A DNA stretch of 44,049 nucleotides from assembly GCA_902784065.1 (NCBI GenBank), contig CACZTJ010000036.1, positions 1-44,049 on the forward strand, read 5' to 3'. Of this stretch, positions 1 to 8,932 are shown in pieces; within the stretch, counting starts at the first letter, position 1; the number at the start of each line of letters is the position of its first letter. Below the pieces are notes generated by a model. It saw only the letters and a list, made by a program, of their open reading frames with translations, was not told the origin of the DNA and did no database searches. The translations under genes were made by a program, and so were the position numbers. The DNA is from an uncultured Prevotellaceae bacterium (GTDB taxonomy: Bacteria > Bacteroidota > Bacteroidia > Bacteroidales > Bacteroidaceae).

Positions 1-138
1 ACCGTCAGCATCTACGAGCAGCACCTTGTCAAATTCAACAGTCTTACCAGCCTCGGCATCCTTGATGTGGTGCACGAAGAGCTTCTTGCCCTGCTCGGCT
101 TTGAACTGCTGACCCTGAATTTCTACAATTGCGTACAT
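1..138 (-). CDS. rplU: 50S ribosomal protein L21 (N-terminal part, runs off the window)
   Basis: The complement of bases 1-138 encodes 46 residues beginning [19 protein letters not shown], the typical L21 start. L21 binds 23S rRNA in the large subunit; the rest of the gene, and probably rpmA (L27), lies outside the window. The ATG at 138-136 is the only sensible start. The gene is separated from the helicase gene by 382 bases holding leftward promoter elements, so it is probably its own transcription unit. The truncation is only the window edge. Confidence 0.93.
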   Translation of the reverse strand, partial: MYAIVEIQGQQFKAEQGKKLFVHHIKDAEAGKTVEFDKVLLVDADG

Positions 139-230
139 TATTTATATATTATTGTATTAAGGGATTTTTCCGCGAGGCGGCGTACGTTCGTACACACTTC
201 ATTCTGCCCCTACGGACTCTAATCGGGGTG

Positions 231-238
231 CAAAGGTA
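231..238 (-). promoter_or_regulatory. Putative -7 element for rplU
   Basis: CAAAGGTA on the plus strand reads TACCTTTG on the minus strand, an exact match to the Bacteroidetes -7 consensus TAnnTTTG. No good -33 TTTG lies about 20 bases upstream. It would start an rplU transcript with a leader of about 90 nt. Confidence 0.5.
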
Positions 239-259
239 CACATTTTTTATTTTATACAG

Positions 260-285
260 GATAGTTTATCGTTGATAGTTTATCG
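260..285. repeat. 12-base tandem direct repeat GATAGTTTATCG
   Basis: GATAGTTTATCG occurs at 260-271 and again at 274-285, separated by TT, so the period is 14 bases. It lies just upstream of the proximal rplU -7 element. Function unknown. Confidence 0.7.
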
Positions 286-414
286 CTTTTATGAAAGTTT
301 AACATTTCGAGCGAAGACAAAAAATAAAGCGATGACTTTCGCAAGCAACCGCTCCATATCTTCAATAGGTATTAGTTTTCTAAGGTAAAAAGATTGTTTT
401 CAGGATAACGTCTG

Positions 415-422
415 CAAAGGTA
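415..422 (-). promoter_or_regulatory. Second putative leftward -7 element upstream of rplU
   Basis: CAAAGGTA here also reads TACCTTTG leftward. A CAAA at 436-439 (minus-strand TTTG) gives a spacing of only 13, shorter than usual. It could be an upstream rplU promoter or drive a small transcript. Confidence 0.35.
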
Positions 423-520
423 AGGTGTGCCCACACAAAAGTAAATTTTATCAAATATTAACATAAAAAGTTGCGCAATCGATTATTCTGTCGATAAAAA
501 ATGGGCAAAAAAGTAATCGA

Positions 521-2251
521 TTATTGTTTCTGAAGTTTCTTTAATCGACGACGAGCATCACCAGCATCGGGGTATAGTTCTAAGGCTTTTTCATAGTTGC
601 GAATGGCGGCTTCGTTCATGTGTTCATGTTCGCACTCACGTCCAAGGATGGTATATTCGGCTGCCAAACGTTTTAAAAGTTCGTTTTTCTGTTTGATTTC
701 CTCTTTCAGCTCAGCGATCTCAGCTTTCTGACGGTTGATAACTTCCAGTTTGCGACGGATAAAACGACGGATATGAGGCTTCTCGATGTCATAGCGTGAA
801 TGGATGGCCTTATAGAAGTTCTCGAGAAATTTCTCAAAGTCTCCCTGATCGAAGGCTTTTACGGCATCGTGGTATTCACGATCGGCCTTACCTTCCTGCA
901 TAGCTTGCGCAATCAACGTCTGATCGTTATAGCGGTTAGCAAACTGCACCACTTCCGCTCGTACAAAGATATCGCTCTGGCGCAAAGGGGCTTTGAGTGT
1001 GATACCTTCGAGCGAGGTACAGCGAGAGAGTGCTACGTATGTCTGTCCGCCAGCAAAGGCACCGCCGCCTCCAAAGTCAATAGCCACCTGCGAAAAGGTC
1101 AGTCCCTGACTCTTGTGAACGGTAATGGCCCACGCCAGTCGGATGGGGAACTGGGTATAAGTGCCTAAGAGTTCTTCTTCAATCTTCTGTTCCTTCTCGT
1201 TGAAGGTATAGCGCATATTCTCCCAGATCTCCCGTTCTACATCCCAGGCGGAACCATCTTCAGTGATGATACCGATCAGACCTTCTTCTTCGTCGATGTA
1301 TTCGATGGTGCCCAGTGTACCGTTCACCCAACGTTTGTCCTTGTCGTTCTTAATGAAGATCACCTGTGCACCAGGTTTCAATTGCAGTTCCATCGGTGTG
1401 GGAAGTGCGGTCTCAGGGAAGTCGCCTTTGATCTCTCCTGTGAAGGTGATGGGGTCGCCATCGAGAGCTGCCAGTCGTTGTTCGTTGGTGTAATCTACGA
1501 TATCGCGACGAGCAGCAAGGGTAATTCTCAACGCTTGACTTGTCTCAGTGGGGGCTGTTTCTCCTTCCTTGATAACGCGACTATTCAGTGCATAGAGATC
1601 GGCTGGGGTAGAGGTGTTGTTACGGATACGATCTAAGATGGCAATGAAGCGATCATCACTCTGACGATACACCTTTCGCAACTCTATCGACACGATGGGC
1701 ATCTGCTGCCACACCTTTGCATTGAAGAAATAAGAACTGGGGTAGAAGGGCTGCAGCAGCTGACGATCCTCATCCTTCAGTACAGGTTCCAACTGGTAGA
1801 TATCGCCCACCAACAGGAGTTGTTTGCCACCAAAGGGTTCAGGATTACGTGTATATACGCGTAATACCTTATCTATAAAGTCGATGATATCAGCCCTTAC
1901 CATCGAGATCTCATCGATGATGATCAGTTCTACTTCACGAATCAGTTTCCGTTGGGCACCTGTGTATTTCAAAGTCTCTTTAATATGTCGCCAGCTGTAG
2001 CGCGAATCGTTTGGCAGCAAAGGATAGAAAGGCAGACGGAAGAAGCTATGAAGCGTAGAACCACCAGCATTGATAGCAGCGATACCAGTTGGAGCAAGAA
2101 TCACATGCTTCTTTTTCGTGTGCTCAGCCACATAACGAAGGAATGTAGATTTACCCGTCCCAGCTTTTCCGGTAAGGAATAGCGAGCGACGGGTAAAGTT
2201 GATGATTTGGAGAGCATCCTGCCACTCCTTGTTGTCTAAGTCGAGCTGCAT
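521..2251 (-). CDS. PIF1/RecD-like superfamily 1 DNA helicase with C-terminal TPR tail
   Basis: Predicted ATP-dependent DNA helicase of the PIF1/RecD2-like group. With the chosen start it has 576 residues. Visible motifs: Walker A GKAGTGKST (28-36), motif Ia LAPTG (52-56), Walker B DEIS (113-116), GDIYQLEPV (149-157), LRKVYRQ, and the late motifs ITVHKSQGLTF and YVALSRC. After the helicase core come a charged coiled-coil stretch (EVINRQKAEIAELKEEIKQ) and one TPR-like unit ending in a lysine-rich tail. The open frame extends upstream to 2335, but that would overlap mrcA by 68 bases. The ATG at 2251, 16 bases after the mrcA stop, is preferred, though 2320 is possible. Probably last gene of the lpx-miaA-mrcA run. 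Exact role (replication restart, G-quadruplex or R-loop removal) cannot be read from sequence. Confidence 0.88.
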   Translation of the reverse strand: MQLDLDNKEWQDALQIINFTRRSLFLTGKAGTGKSTFLRYVAEHTKKKHVILAPTGIAAINAGGSTLHSFFRLPFYPLLPNDSRYSWRHIKETLKYTGAQRKLIREVELIIIDEISMVRADIIDFIDKVLRVYTRNPEPFGGKQLLLVGDIYQLEPVLKDEDRQLLQPFYPSSYFFNAKVWQQMPIVSIELRKVYRQSDDRFIAILDRIRNNTSTPADLYALNSRVIKEGETAPTETSQALRITLAARRDIVDYTNEQRLAALDGDPITFTGEIKGDFPETALPTPMELQLKPGAQVIFIKNDKDKRWVNGTLGTIEYIDEEEGLIGIITEDGSAWDVEREIWENMRYTFNEKEQKIEEELLGTYTQFPIRLAWAITVHKSQGLTFSQVAIDFGGGGAFAGGQTYVALSRCTSLEGITLKAPLRQSDIFVRAEVVQFANRYNDQTLIAQAMQEGKADREYHDAVKAFDQGDFEKFLENFYKAIHSRYDIEKPHIRRFIRRKLEVINRQKAEIAELKEEIKQKNELLKRLAAEYTILGRECEHEHMNEAAIRNYEKALELYPDAGDARRRLKKLQKQ

Positions 2252-2267
2252 CGGGAAAGGCTTAGGT

Positions 2268-4757
2268 TCAGATGGTCTGATGTTTCTCTTCTTCAATCGT
2301 CGCCTCTCCGTGGGGTGCATGATTCGGATGCGCATTCATCTGATCAGATGGTGCGGGGTTATGCTTCGGCAACGGGTTGCCATGCTCATCGAGTTCTATG
2401 AATTCGTCATCCTCATTCAGATGCAATGAATCGGTACGGATAGAATCAGAATCAGAGGGTACTCTGAAATAACCACCACAGTTGTACATCTCGGGAGAGA
2501 GTCCATCTTCCTTTGGTGCTCCGAACTTCACACGATATTCCTTGAAGGCGGGATCGTTCAGCACTGATCCGAGGAAATAACCACAGATGGGCAGAGCCGT
2601 TCGGTTTCCTTGTCCAAGCATACCTGTGCGGAAATGGATAGAACGATATTCGCCACCTACCCACGCACCTACTACCAACTTTGGTGTGGTGCCGATAAAC
2701 CAAGCATCAGAGTGATTGTTCGATGTACCAGTTTTACCGCCGAAATCAGTATCAGCCGCCTTATCATAACCAACAAAGCCCATCAGGCGAGAACTGGTGC
2801 CACTCATTCCACCCATCAACAACTGCTGCACGAGGTAGGCACTGCGATAAGGCATCACTTGCTTTTGTTCCTTTGGTTCTGTATAGATTTCGTTGCCATC
2901 GCGATCGAGGATACGGGTCACAAGAATAGCCTCATGCATCTTACCATCGTTCACTGGCGTGCAATAGGCATTCACCAGTTCGAGCAGGTTTACATCGCTG
3001 GAACCCAGCGTCAAAGAGGGTGTTGCATCAAGTTTTGATCGAATACCCATATCATGTGCTGTCTTGACAATGCGTTCGATACCGCACTCCTGACCCAAAC
3101 GTACAGCTACAGAGTTGACACTCATCGCAAAGGCTTGTTTCAGAGAGATATTGGCACCAGAGAAATGGCCGTCGGCATTGGTGGGTGCCCAAGTTACCTC
3201 TTTACCATGATCAATCACTTTCATGGAGAAGTATTCATCCTTGCGATAATCACAGGGAGTAATGCCCTGATTCATCGCCTCTGCATAGACGAAGAGTTTG
3301 AAGGTGGAACCAGGCTGGCGCATCGCAGTGACCTTATCATATTTCCAGGAATGGAAGTCGATATCGCCCACCCACGCTTTTACGTGACCAGTCTGTGCTT
3401 CTATAGCCACAAAGCCACAGTGCATGAAGTGCACCATATAACGGATAGAGTCCATCGTGGAGAGCTCTTTTTCAACCTGACCCTTCTGATAATCGAACAC
3501 CTTTACAGGGTGGGGCAGGTTCAGATAGTAGTTGATGGAATCTTCATTACCGTCGAACTTCTTGGACAGATATTTATACACAGGTTGACGCTTGGCTATA
3601 TCCTCGATAAAGTTCTTGATTTCCACATGGTTTTCATCTTGCCAAGGATTAGTTGAGCCCCAGTGATTGTTGAATGTCTGCTGCACTTGCTTCATCTGTT
3701 TGACGGCAGCTTCCTCAGCATATTTCTGCATACGGGTATCAAGGGTTGTCTCGATTCGTAAACCATCAGTGTATAGGTCATAACCACTCTCCTTACACCA
3801 ATCCTTCAGATTGTTGGCCACAGCCTCACGGAAGTAGTTTGCCTTGCCGTCATAAGCGGTCTCTACACTATAATCGAGTTTGATCTCCAGTTGCTTTAAG
3901 GAATCACATTCAGCTTTTGTCAGGTGACCATGACTTTGCATCAGGTCGAGCACAATGTTTCGGCGCTTCAGCGAGTTCTCAGGATTAATAAGAGGATTAT
4001 AATAGGTTGTAGCCTTGAGCATACCCACAAGAATGGCTGCATTCTCTGTGGTCAGATCCTTGGGCGCGCAACCAAAGTAAGTCTTACAAGCCGTCTTGAT
4101 ACCAAAGGAATTCGAACCGAAATCTACCGTATTGGCATAGCGTGTCAGAATCTCGTTCTTATCAAAGAAATATTCGAGTTTATAGGCCGTAATCCATTCC
4201 TTACTCTTCATGATGAGCATCTTCAAGCCAGGAATATTGCCCAATAGGCCAGTAGAGTATTCAGAACGTGTACGGAAGAGATTCTTTGCCAACTGTTGGG
4301 TGATGGTAGAGGCACCACGTGCATCGCGATGCAAGACATACTCTTTGGCAACAGCAGCAAAGGCTGTATAATCGATACCGTGATGGTAGTAGAATCGTTC
4401 ATCCTCCGTATCTATCAGCGCTTGCCAGAACACAGGGTTGACTTCATCATAGCTTACAGGTGTGCGATTCTCACTAAAGAACTTACCAATCATCACACCA
4501 TCGGCACTATAGATTTCTGACGCAGTATTGGGGCGTTTGTTCTTGATAGTGGCCATCGAGGGCGACTTACCAAAGAGCCATAGGAAATTTATATCAACCG
4601 CTCCCAGATAGATAAAGAAGGCTGCGATGATCGAGACAATCCCTACGAGTGTCTTCACATACCAAGGGCGACCCTTATAAAGACTCTTATACCCAGGCCA
4701 TAGACCTTTCGTCCATTGCCAGATGCGATTTGCTATCTCGAAAAGTTTCTGTTTCAT
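2268..4757 (-). CDS. mrcA: Class A penicillin-binding protein 1A (transglycosylase/transpeptidase)
   Basis: Bifunctional peptidoglycan synthase of 829 residues, anchored in the inner membrane by one N-terminal segment (about 36-56) with the catalytic part in the periplasm. The GT51 domain shows the [10 protein letters not shown] motif (E118 catalytic) and [12 protein letters not shown] (148-159). The transpeptidase domain has all three penicillin-binding motifs: STFK (484-487, nucleophile S484), SVN (546-548) and KTG (675-677). The C-terminus is acidic and ends in a His/Pro-rich tail. It overlaps miaA by 4 bases (ATGA), indicating translational coupling. Complete, with no missing catalytic residues. 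The family assignment is firm; the symbol follows the usual name for class A PBPs. Confidence 0.95.
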   Translation of the reverse strand: MKQKLFEIANRIWQWTKGLWPGYKSLYKGRPWYVKTLVGIVSIIAAFFIYLGAVDINFLWLFGKSPSMATIKNKRPNTASEIYSADGVMIGKFFSENRTPVSYDEVNPVFWQALIDTEDERFYYHHGIDYTAFAAVAKEYVLHRDARGASTITQQLAKNLFRTRSEYSTGLLGNIPGLKMLIMKSKEWITAYKLEYFFDKNEILTRYANTVDFGSNSFGIKTACKTYFGCAPKDLTTENAAILVGMLKATTYYNPLINPENSLKRRNIVLDLMQSHGHLTKAECDSLKQLEIKLDYSVETAYDGKANYFREAVANNLKDWCKESGYDLYTDGLRIETTLDTRMQKYAEEAAVKQMKQVQQTFNNHWGSTNPWQDENHVEIKNFIEDIAKRQPVYKYLSKKFDGNEDSINYYLNLPHPVKVFDYQKGQVEKELSTMDSIRYMVHFMHCGFVAIEAQTGHVKAWVGDIDFHSWKYDKVTAMRQPGSTFKLFVYAEAMNQGITPCDYRKDEYFSMKVIDHGKEVTWAPTNADGHFSGANISLKQAFAMSVNSVAVRLGQECGIERIVKTAHDMGIRSKLDATPSLTLGSSDVNLLELVNAYCTPVNDGKMHEAILVTRILDRDGNEIYTEPKEQKQVMPYRSAYLVQQLLMGGMSGTSSRLMGFVGYDKAADTDFGGKTGTSNNHSDAWFIGTTPKLVVGAWVGGEYRSIHFRTGMLGQGNRTALPICGYFLGSVLNDPAFKEYRVKFGAPKEDGLSPEMYNCGGYFRVPSDSDSIRTDSLHLNEDDEFIELDEHGNPLPKHNPAPSDQMNAHPNHAPHGEATIEEEKHQTI

Positions 4758-5650
4758 TGTGATATGATATAATCAATGATTGTAGTTCTTTCGTCAGGGT
4801 GGAACCAGCTTATCTGTTCGTCCTTTTTATACCAAGTGAGTTGTTTACGTGCGTAGCAGCGCGTGTTACCTTTGATCCGTTCTACAGCTTCTTCAAGTGT
4901 CCATCGGCCTTCAAGATAGTCGAACAGTTCCTTATAGCCTACTGTGTTCAGCGCATTCAGTGAGCGCTTGGGATACATGGTCTTTACTTCTTCCAGCAGT
5001 CCGTTAGCCATCATCTCATCTACGCGCTGATTGATACGTGCATAGAGTTCTTCACGAGGACGATTCAGTCCGATCTTGATGATGCGGAAGGGACGCTCAC
5101 GCTTCTCTCGTCGACGAAAGGAGGTGTAAGTCTGACCCGTCATCGTACAGATCTCGAGGGCATGTACTACACGTCGCGGATTCTGCTTGTCAACTATCTC
5201 GTAGTATTCGGGATCCATCCGCTTCAGGTCTTCACAAAGCTGTTCTAGACCTTCCTCTGCAAGACGTCGTTTCATCAGCGCACGTGTCTCATCATCGATG
5301 GTGGGGATGTCATCAATACCGTCACATACAGCATCGATATACATCATGCTACCTCCCGCCATGAGTGCATAGTCATGTGACTGAAACAACTGACCTAGCA
5401 GTTCTAATACCTGTTGTTCAAAGAGCGATGCGCTGTAATAGTCTTCTAATCCGAGCGTGCCAACGAAGTAGTGCTTGACCTGCTGCATCTGTTCTTCTGT
5501 AGGGCGTGCTGTGCCAATCTTCAGTTCACGGTAGATCTGGCGTGAGTCGGCATTGATGATAGGGATGCCAAAGTATGTAGCAAGATCCAAACAGAGTGCT
5601 GTTTTCCCAACAGCCGTTGGTCCAGTGATGACTATCAGCGTTTTCTTCAA
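4754..5650 (-). CDS. miaA: tRNA dimethylallyltransferase
   Basis: Transfers a dimethylallyl group from DMAPP to N6 of A37 in tRNAs reading codons that begin with U. The 298-residue length is normal. It has the P-loop GPTAVGKTA (10-18), the [17 protein letters not shown] motif (35 onward; the Asp is the general base), and the conserved [14 protein letters not shown] stretch near the C-terminus. It lies 18 bases after lpxA and overlaps mrcA by 4 bases, so it belongs to the same transcript. Confidence 0.96.
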   Translation of the reverse strand: MKKTLIVITGPTAVGKTALCLDLATYFGIPIINADSRQIYRELKIGTARPTEEQMQQVKHYFVGTLGLEDYYSASLFEQQVLELLGQLFQSHDYALMAGGSMMYIDAVCDGIDDIPTIDDETRALMKRRLAEEGLEQLCEDLKRMDPEYYEIVDKQNPRRVVHALEICTMTGQTYTSFRRREKRERPFRIIKIGLNRPREELYARINQRVDEMMANGLLEEVKTMYPKRSLNALNTVGYKELFDYLEGRWTLEEAVERIKGNTRCYARKQLTWYKKDEQISWFHPDERTTIIDYIISQ

Positions 5651-5668
5651 CGGAGGAATGTTGAAATA

Positions 5669-6439
5669 TTATCTGATGATTCCACGTTTTGAATTCTCAA
5701 TGAAAGAGCAGATATACTCCACTTCCTTCATATCAGGGAACTGAGCGCGAGCCATAGCGATACCATCTTTCAGCACACCCTGAGAGTAGATGATACGATA
5801 GGTTTCATGGATGGCCTCAATAGTCTCACGCGGGAAACCTCTTCGGCGCAGACCCACCAGATTCACACCTGCATAACGTACCGGTTCTTTTCCTGCAATA
5901 ACGTATGGCGGGATATCCTGACTGGTGCGTGAGCCTCCTTGGAACATGATATAGCTGCCAACCTTACAGAACTGGTGGAACAAACAAGTAGCAGAAATGA
6001 TGGCATAGTCGTCGACTTCCACTTCACCTGCGAACTTGGTCGAGTTGCCAATGATGCATCCGTTACCTATCACACAGTCATGAGCCACGTGCATGTTCTC
6101 CATGAGTAGATTACCTGACCCAACAACAGTCTTTCCCTTTGAAGCTGTACCACGACTGATGGTAACATTCTCACGGATCGAATTGTTGTCACCAATTTCA
6201 CAAGTGGTATCTTCACCTTGGAACTTCAAATCCTGAGGTTTAGTAGAGATACTGGCACCAGGGAAGAACTCATTTCCGTTTCCAATGCGAGCTCCGTAAT
6301 GAATGGTCACATTGTTGAGGAACTTATTGTTATCGCCAATCACTACATTCTTGTCTATCACGCAGAATGGACCGATGATGTTGCCGTCACCAAGCTTTGC
6401 TTCTGGATCTACAACGGCTAATGGATGTATTTGATTCAT
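5669..6439 (-). CDS. lpxA: Acyl-ACP--UDP-N-acetylglucosamine O-acyltransferase
   Basis: First step of lipid A synthesis: transfers a 3-hydroxyacyl chain from ACP to the 3-OH of UDP-GlcNAc in the cytoplasm. 256 residues, usual length. Multiple left-handed beta-helix hexapeptides (for example IGDGNIIGPF-like turns) run from residue 5 to about 190. The catalytic histidine is H120 in VAHDC, and the conserved GLRRRGF motif follows the helix. It starts 3 bases after the lpxC/fabZ stop, in the order lpxD-lpxC/fabZ-lpxA typical of Bacteroidetes. Confidence 0.97.
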   Translation of the reverse strand: MNQIHPLAVVDPEAKLGDGNIIGPFCVIDKNVVIGDNNKFLNNVTIHYGARIGNGNEFFPGASISTKPQDLKFQGEDTTCEIGDNNSIRENVTISRGTASKGKTVVGSGNLLMENMHVAHDCVIGNGCIIGNSTKFAGEVEVDDYAIISATCLFHQFCKVGSYIMFQGGSRTSQDIPPYVIAGKEPVRYAGVNLVGLRRRGFPRETIEAIHETYRIIYSQGVLKDGIAMARAQFPDMKEVEYICSFIENSKRGIIR

Positions 6440-6442
6440 AAC

Positions 6443-7825
6443 TTATTTGTTCTTTACAATTTGTGCAGTGAATGTAGCTTCGGCTACCACCTGGTCACCC
6501 ACGAAAATATAACCCTTCATTGAGGATATACCGTGACGTACAGGAGCCAACAGCTCTACTTTAAAAATTAGCGTATCACCAGGAACTACCTTCTGGCGGA
6601 ATTTTACATCATCAATTTTCATGAAGTATGTGCTCCAGCGCTCCGGTTCCTCCAAAGTGTTCAAAACCAGCAAGCCGCCACACTGAGCCATTGCCTCAAT
6701 CTGAAGTACGCCAGGCATCACAGGTTCTTGAGGGAAGTGCCCCTGGAAAAAAGGCTCGTTAGAGGTGACGTTCTTAACACCAACAATGGTTGTTGCACCA
6801 AGCTCTATAACCTTGTCAACGAGTTGCATCGGGTAGCGGTGGGGCAGCAGTTCGCGAATGCGGTTCACGTCCATGATTGGCTCATCATTGGGATCATAGA
6901 ACGGTGCCTGAATTTCGTGCTTACGAATCTCCTTACGCATCTGGCGCGCAAACTTGTTGTTGATAGTGTGGCCTGGACGTGTAGCAATAATACGACCTTT
7001 GATAGGCTTACCAATTAAAGCCATATCACCAATGATATCAAGTAATTTATGGCGTGTGCACTCGTTCTCCCATACGAGAGGCTTGTGTTGAATGTACCCT
7101 AAGTCAGTAGCATCACGATGCTCCACGCCCAACATATCTGCCAACATATCCAGACGCTCTTGGGTCGTTTGGCGCTCATAGATAACAATAGCGTTATCTA
7201 AGTCGCCACCCTTTATCAAGTTAGCCTGCAGCAGTGGCTCAATATCACGTACAAATACAAAAGTACGCGCTGGGGCTATCTCTGCAGAAAAATCTTCCAC
7301 TCTGTTGATTGTTGCAAACTGGGAATTGATGATCTTCGAGTCAAACGAGCACATAGCTGTGAGAGAGAACTCATCGTCAGGCAGGATGGTAATTGACGAA
7401 CCTGTCTTCTCGTCCTTCACTTCTATCTTCTTGCGGATAATATACCAATCCTTGGGAGCATTCTGCTCTTCAATACCAATCTCGTTGATTTTCTCAACAT
7501 ATTGAATGGCAGAACCATCAAGGATAGGGAATTCTGGACCGTTTACCTGAATCATACAGTTATCAACGCCTAAAGCATAGAGTGCTGCCAAACCGTGTTC
7601 TACTGTAGATACTCTAGCGTCTCCCTTAGCCAGCACTGTACCACGCTGTGTGTCGATCACGTTCTCGGCAACTGCGTCAATAACAGGTTGTCCATCCAAG
7701 TCGATACGCTGGATCTTATAACCCGTATTTTCTGGTGCGGGATTAAATGTAACAGTCAGGTTCAAACCTGTATGCAGTCCTTTTCCAAACAAAGAGAAAC
7801 TGCCTTTTAATGTCTTCTGCTTCAT
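6443..7825 (-). CDS. lpxC/fabZ: Fused UDP-3-O-acyl-GlcNAc deacetylase / 3-hydroxyacyl-ACP dehydratase
   Basis: Bifunctional protein of 460 residues. The LpxC half (about 1-305) is a Zn deacetylase making the committed step of lipid A synthesis. Its ligands are H77 (VEHG), H259 and D263 (HKLLD), with catalytic E76 and a conserved H286. The FabZ half (about 318-460) dehydrates 3-hydroxyacyl-ACP; it shows LPHRYPM (H329) and the GHFPQEPVMPGVLQIEA stretch (E377). The fusion is known in Bacteroidetes and may keep the shared 3-hydroxyacyl-ACP pool in balance. The frame stays open to a TTG at 7849, but the ATG at 7825 gives the conserved N-terminus MKQKTLKGSF and no overlap with lpxD, so I chose it. 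Confidence 0.96.
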   Translation of the reverse strand: MKQKTLKGSFSLFGKGLHTGLNLTVTFNPAPENTGYKIQRIDLDGQPVIDAVAENVIDTQRGTVLAKGDARVSTVEHGLAALYALGVDNCMIQVNGPEFPILDGSAIQYVEKINEIGIEEQNAPKDWYIIRKKIEVKDEKTGSSITILPDDEFSLTAMCSFDSKIINSQFATINRVEDFSAEIAPARTFVFVRDIEPLLQANLIKGGDLDNAIVIYERQTTQERLDMLADMLGVEHRDATDLGYIQHKPLVWENECTRHKLLDIIGDMALIGKPIKGRIIATRPGHTINNKFARQMRKEIRKHEIQAPFYDPNDEPIMDVNRIRELLPHRYPMQLVDKVIELGATTIVGVKNVTSNEPFFQGHFPQEPVMPGVLQIEAMAQCGGLLVLNTLEEPERWSTYFMKIDDVKFRQKVVPGDTLIFKVELLAPVRHGISSMKGYIFVGDQVVAEATFTAQIVKNK

Positions 7826-7845
7826 ATCTTCAATTTTACAATTTC

Positions 7846-8889
7846 TCAATCCTTCAATTTCTCCTTCAGTTCATTCAGCTCACGCTCTAAAGCGGCTATC
7901 TGACGATACATATTAGGTAATTTGGCATCGAGGGCTCTAGCCTTAAAAAATACCTTCGGACTTACAGCAGGCGAACCAATCAACTGTTCACCATTGCCCT
8001 TAGTGTCGCTCATAACGCCGCACTGAGCTCCAATAAACGTTTTGTCAGCTACATGTATGTGTCCTGCAAATCCTGCCTGACCGCCAACCATACACCAGCT
8101 ACCTATCTTTGTCGAACCAGCTAAACCAACCTGAGCACTCATCACTGTGCTTTCACCAATCTCGCAGTTGTGAGCCACTTGAATCAAATTGTCCAGTTTC
8201 ACACCCTTATGAAGAATTGTCTGTCCCATCGTAGAACGATCAACGCAAGTATTTGCACCAATCTCTACATCATCCTCAATTACCACGATACCAATCTGTG
8301 GAATCTTGTCATAGCCTTCAGTATTTGGTGCAAACCCAAAGCCATCGGCACCAATAACACTTCCTGCATGTATTGTAACATTATTTCCTAACTTACAGCC
8401 TTGATAGATAGTTACATGGGCATAAAGCAGACATTTCTCACCAATGGTGACATTATCGCCTATCACTACATGAGGATATATCTGAGTGCCGTTACCAATG
8501 ACAGCTCCATCACCAATCACTGCAAATGCGCCAATATATACATCCTGTCCAATCGTTGCCTTAGGAGAAATACTTGCAAGTGGATCAATACCAGTCTTGC
8601 GAGGCTTCGTAGATTCATAAAACTGTAACAGTTTGGCAACACACTCATAGGCATTCTTTACACGTATCAGTGTTGCGCTGACAGGCTTTTCTAATATAAC
8701 ATCCTCATTTATAAGAATGACACTTGACTTGGTTTCGTAGATATAATGCGTGTATTTGGGATTCGATAAAAAAGAGATGGCCCCAGGTACACCTTCCTCA
8801 ATTTTAGCAAATGTACGGACTGTAGCCTGTTCGTTACCCTCTACCTTGCCTTGGATCAAATCTGCAATTTGTTTGGCTGTAAATTCCAT
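7846..8889 (-). CDS. lpxD: UDP-3-O-acylglucosamine N-acyltransferase
   Basis: Adds the second 3-hydroxyacyl chain, on N2 of UDP-3-O-acylglucosamine, in lipid A synthesis. 347 residues. An N-terminal uridine-binding domain (1-100) is followed by a long run of hexapeptide repeats (about 101-310). The catalytic histidine is H240 in VAHNC, and the C-terminal helix is LKEKLKD-like. It is the first gene of the lpxD-lpxC/fabZ-lpxA block, with a possible own promoter at 8918-8925 just before its ATG, although the HD gene ends only 43 bases upstream. Confidence 0.96.
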   Translation of the reverse strand: MEFTAKQIADLIQGKVEGNEQATVRTFAKIEEGVPGAISFLSNPKYTHYIYETKSSVILINEDVILEKPVSATLIRVKNAYECVAKLLQFYESTKPRKTGIDPLASISPKATIGQDVYIGAFAVIGDGAVIGNGTQIYPHVVIGDNVTIGEKCLLYAHVTIYQGCKLGNNVTIHAGSVIGADGFGFAPNTEGYDKIPQIGIVVIEDDVEIGANTCVDRSTMGQTILHKGVKLDNLIQVAHNCEIGESTVMSAQVGLAGSTKIGSWCMVGGQAGFAGHIHVADKTFIGAQCGVMSDTKGNGEQLIGSPAVSPKVFFKARALDAKLPNMYRQIAALERELNELKEKLKD

Positions 8890-8917
8890 AATTCGAGTAT
8901 CGTTTTAAATATTTCTG

Positions 8918-8925
8918 CAAAGATA
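8918..8925 (-). promoter_or_regulatory. Putative -7 element upstream of lpxD
   Basis: CAAAGATA reads TATCTTTG leftward, matching TAnnTTTG, 28 bases upstream of the lpxD ATG in the short gap after the HD gene. No matching -33 box is evident at about 20 bases (the nearest CAAA, 8938-8941, is 12 away). Suggests lpxD may also be started independently of the upstream purine/pyrimidine run. Confidence 0.4.
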
Positions 8926-8932
8926 GCAAAAA

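Larger units (their letters stand above)
139..520. other. 382-base intergenic region: rplU leader and upstream DNA
   Basis: No convincing protein gene. It holds two leftward TAnnTTTG-type -7 elements (231-238 and 415-422), a GC-rich foldable leader just before rplU (about 171-230), a 12-base tandem repeat (260-271 and 274-285), a weak 22-codon leftward ORF (289-357), and an 11-base direct repeat AATCGATTATT (477-487 and 515-525), the second copy of which overlaps the helicase stop codon. I see no clear terminator hairpin with a T-tract for the helicase gene. Confidence 0.6.

Noticed and set aside
260-285. CRISPR-like array
   Set aside because: Only two copies with a 2-base spacer and no cas genes.
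3054-3656. 200-codon rightward ORF
   Set aside because: Antisense to mrcA with no domain or start signal.
7826-7849. TTG-initiated extension of lpxC/fabZ
   Set aside because: It would overlap lpxD by 4 bases but adds residues not typical of LpxC; the ATG at 7825 gives the conserved N-terminus.
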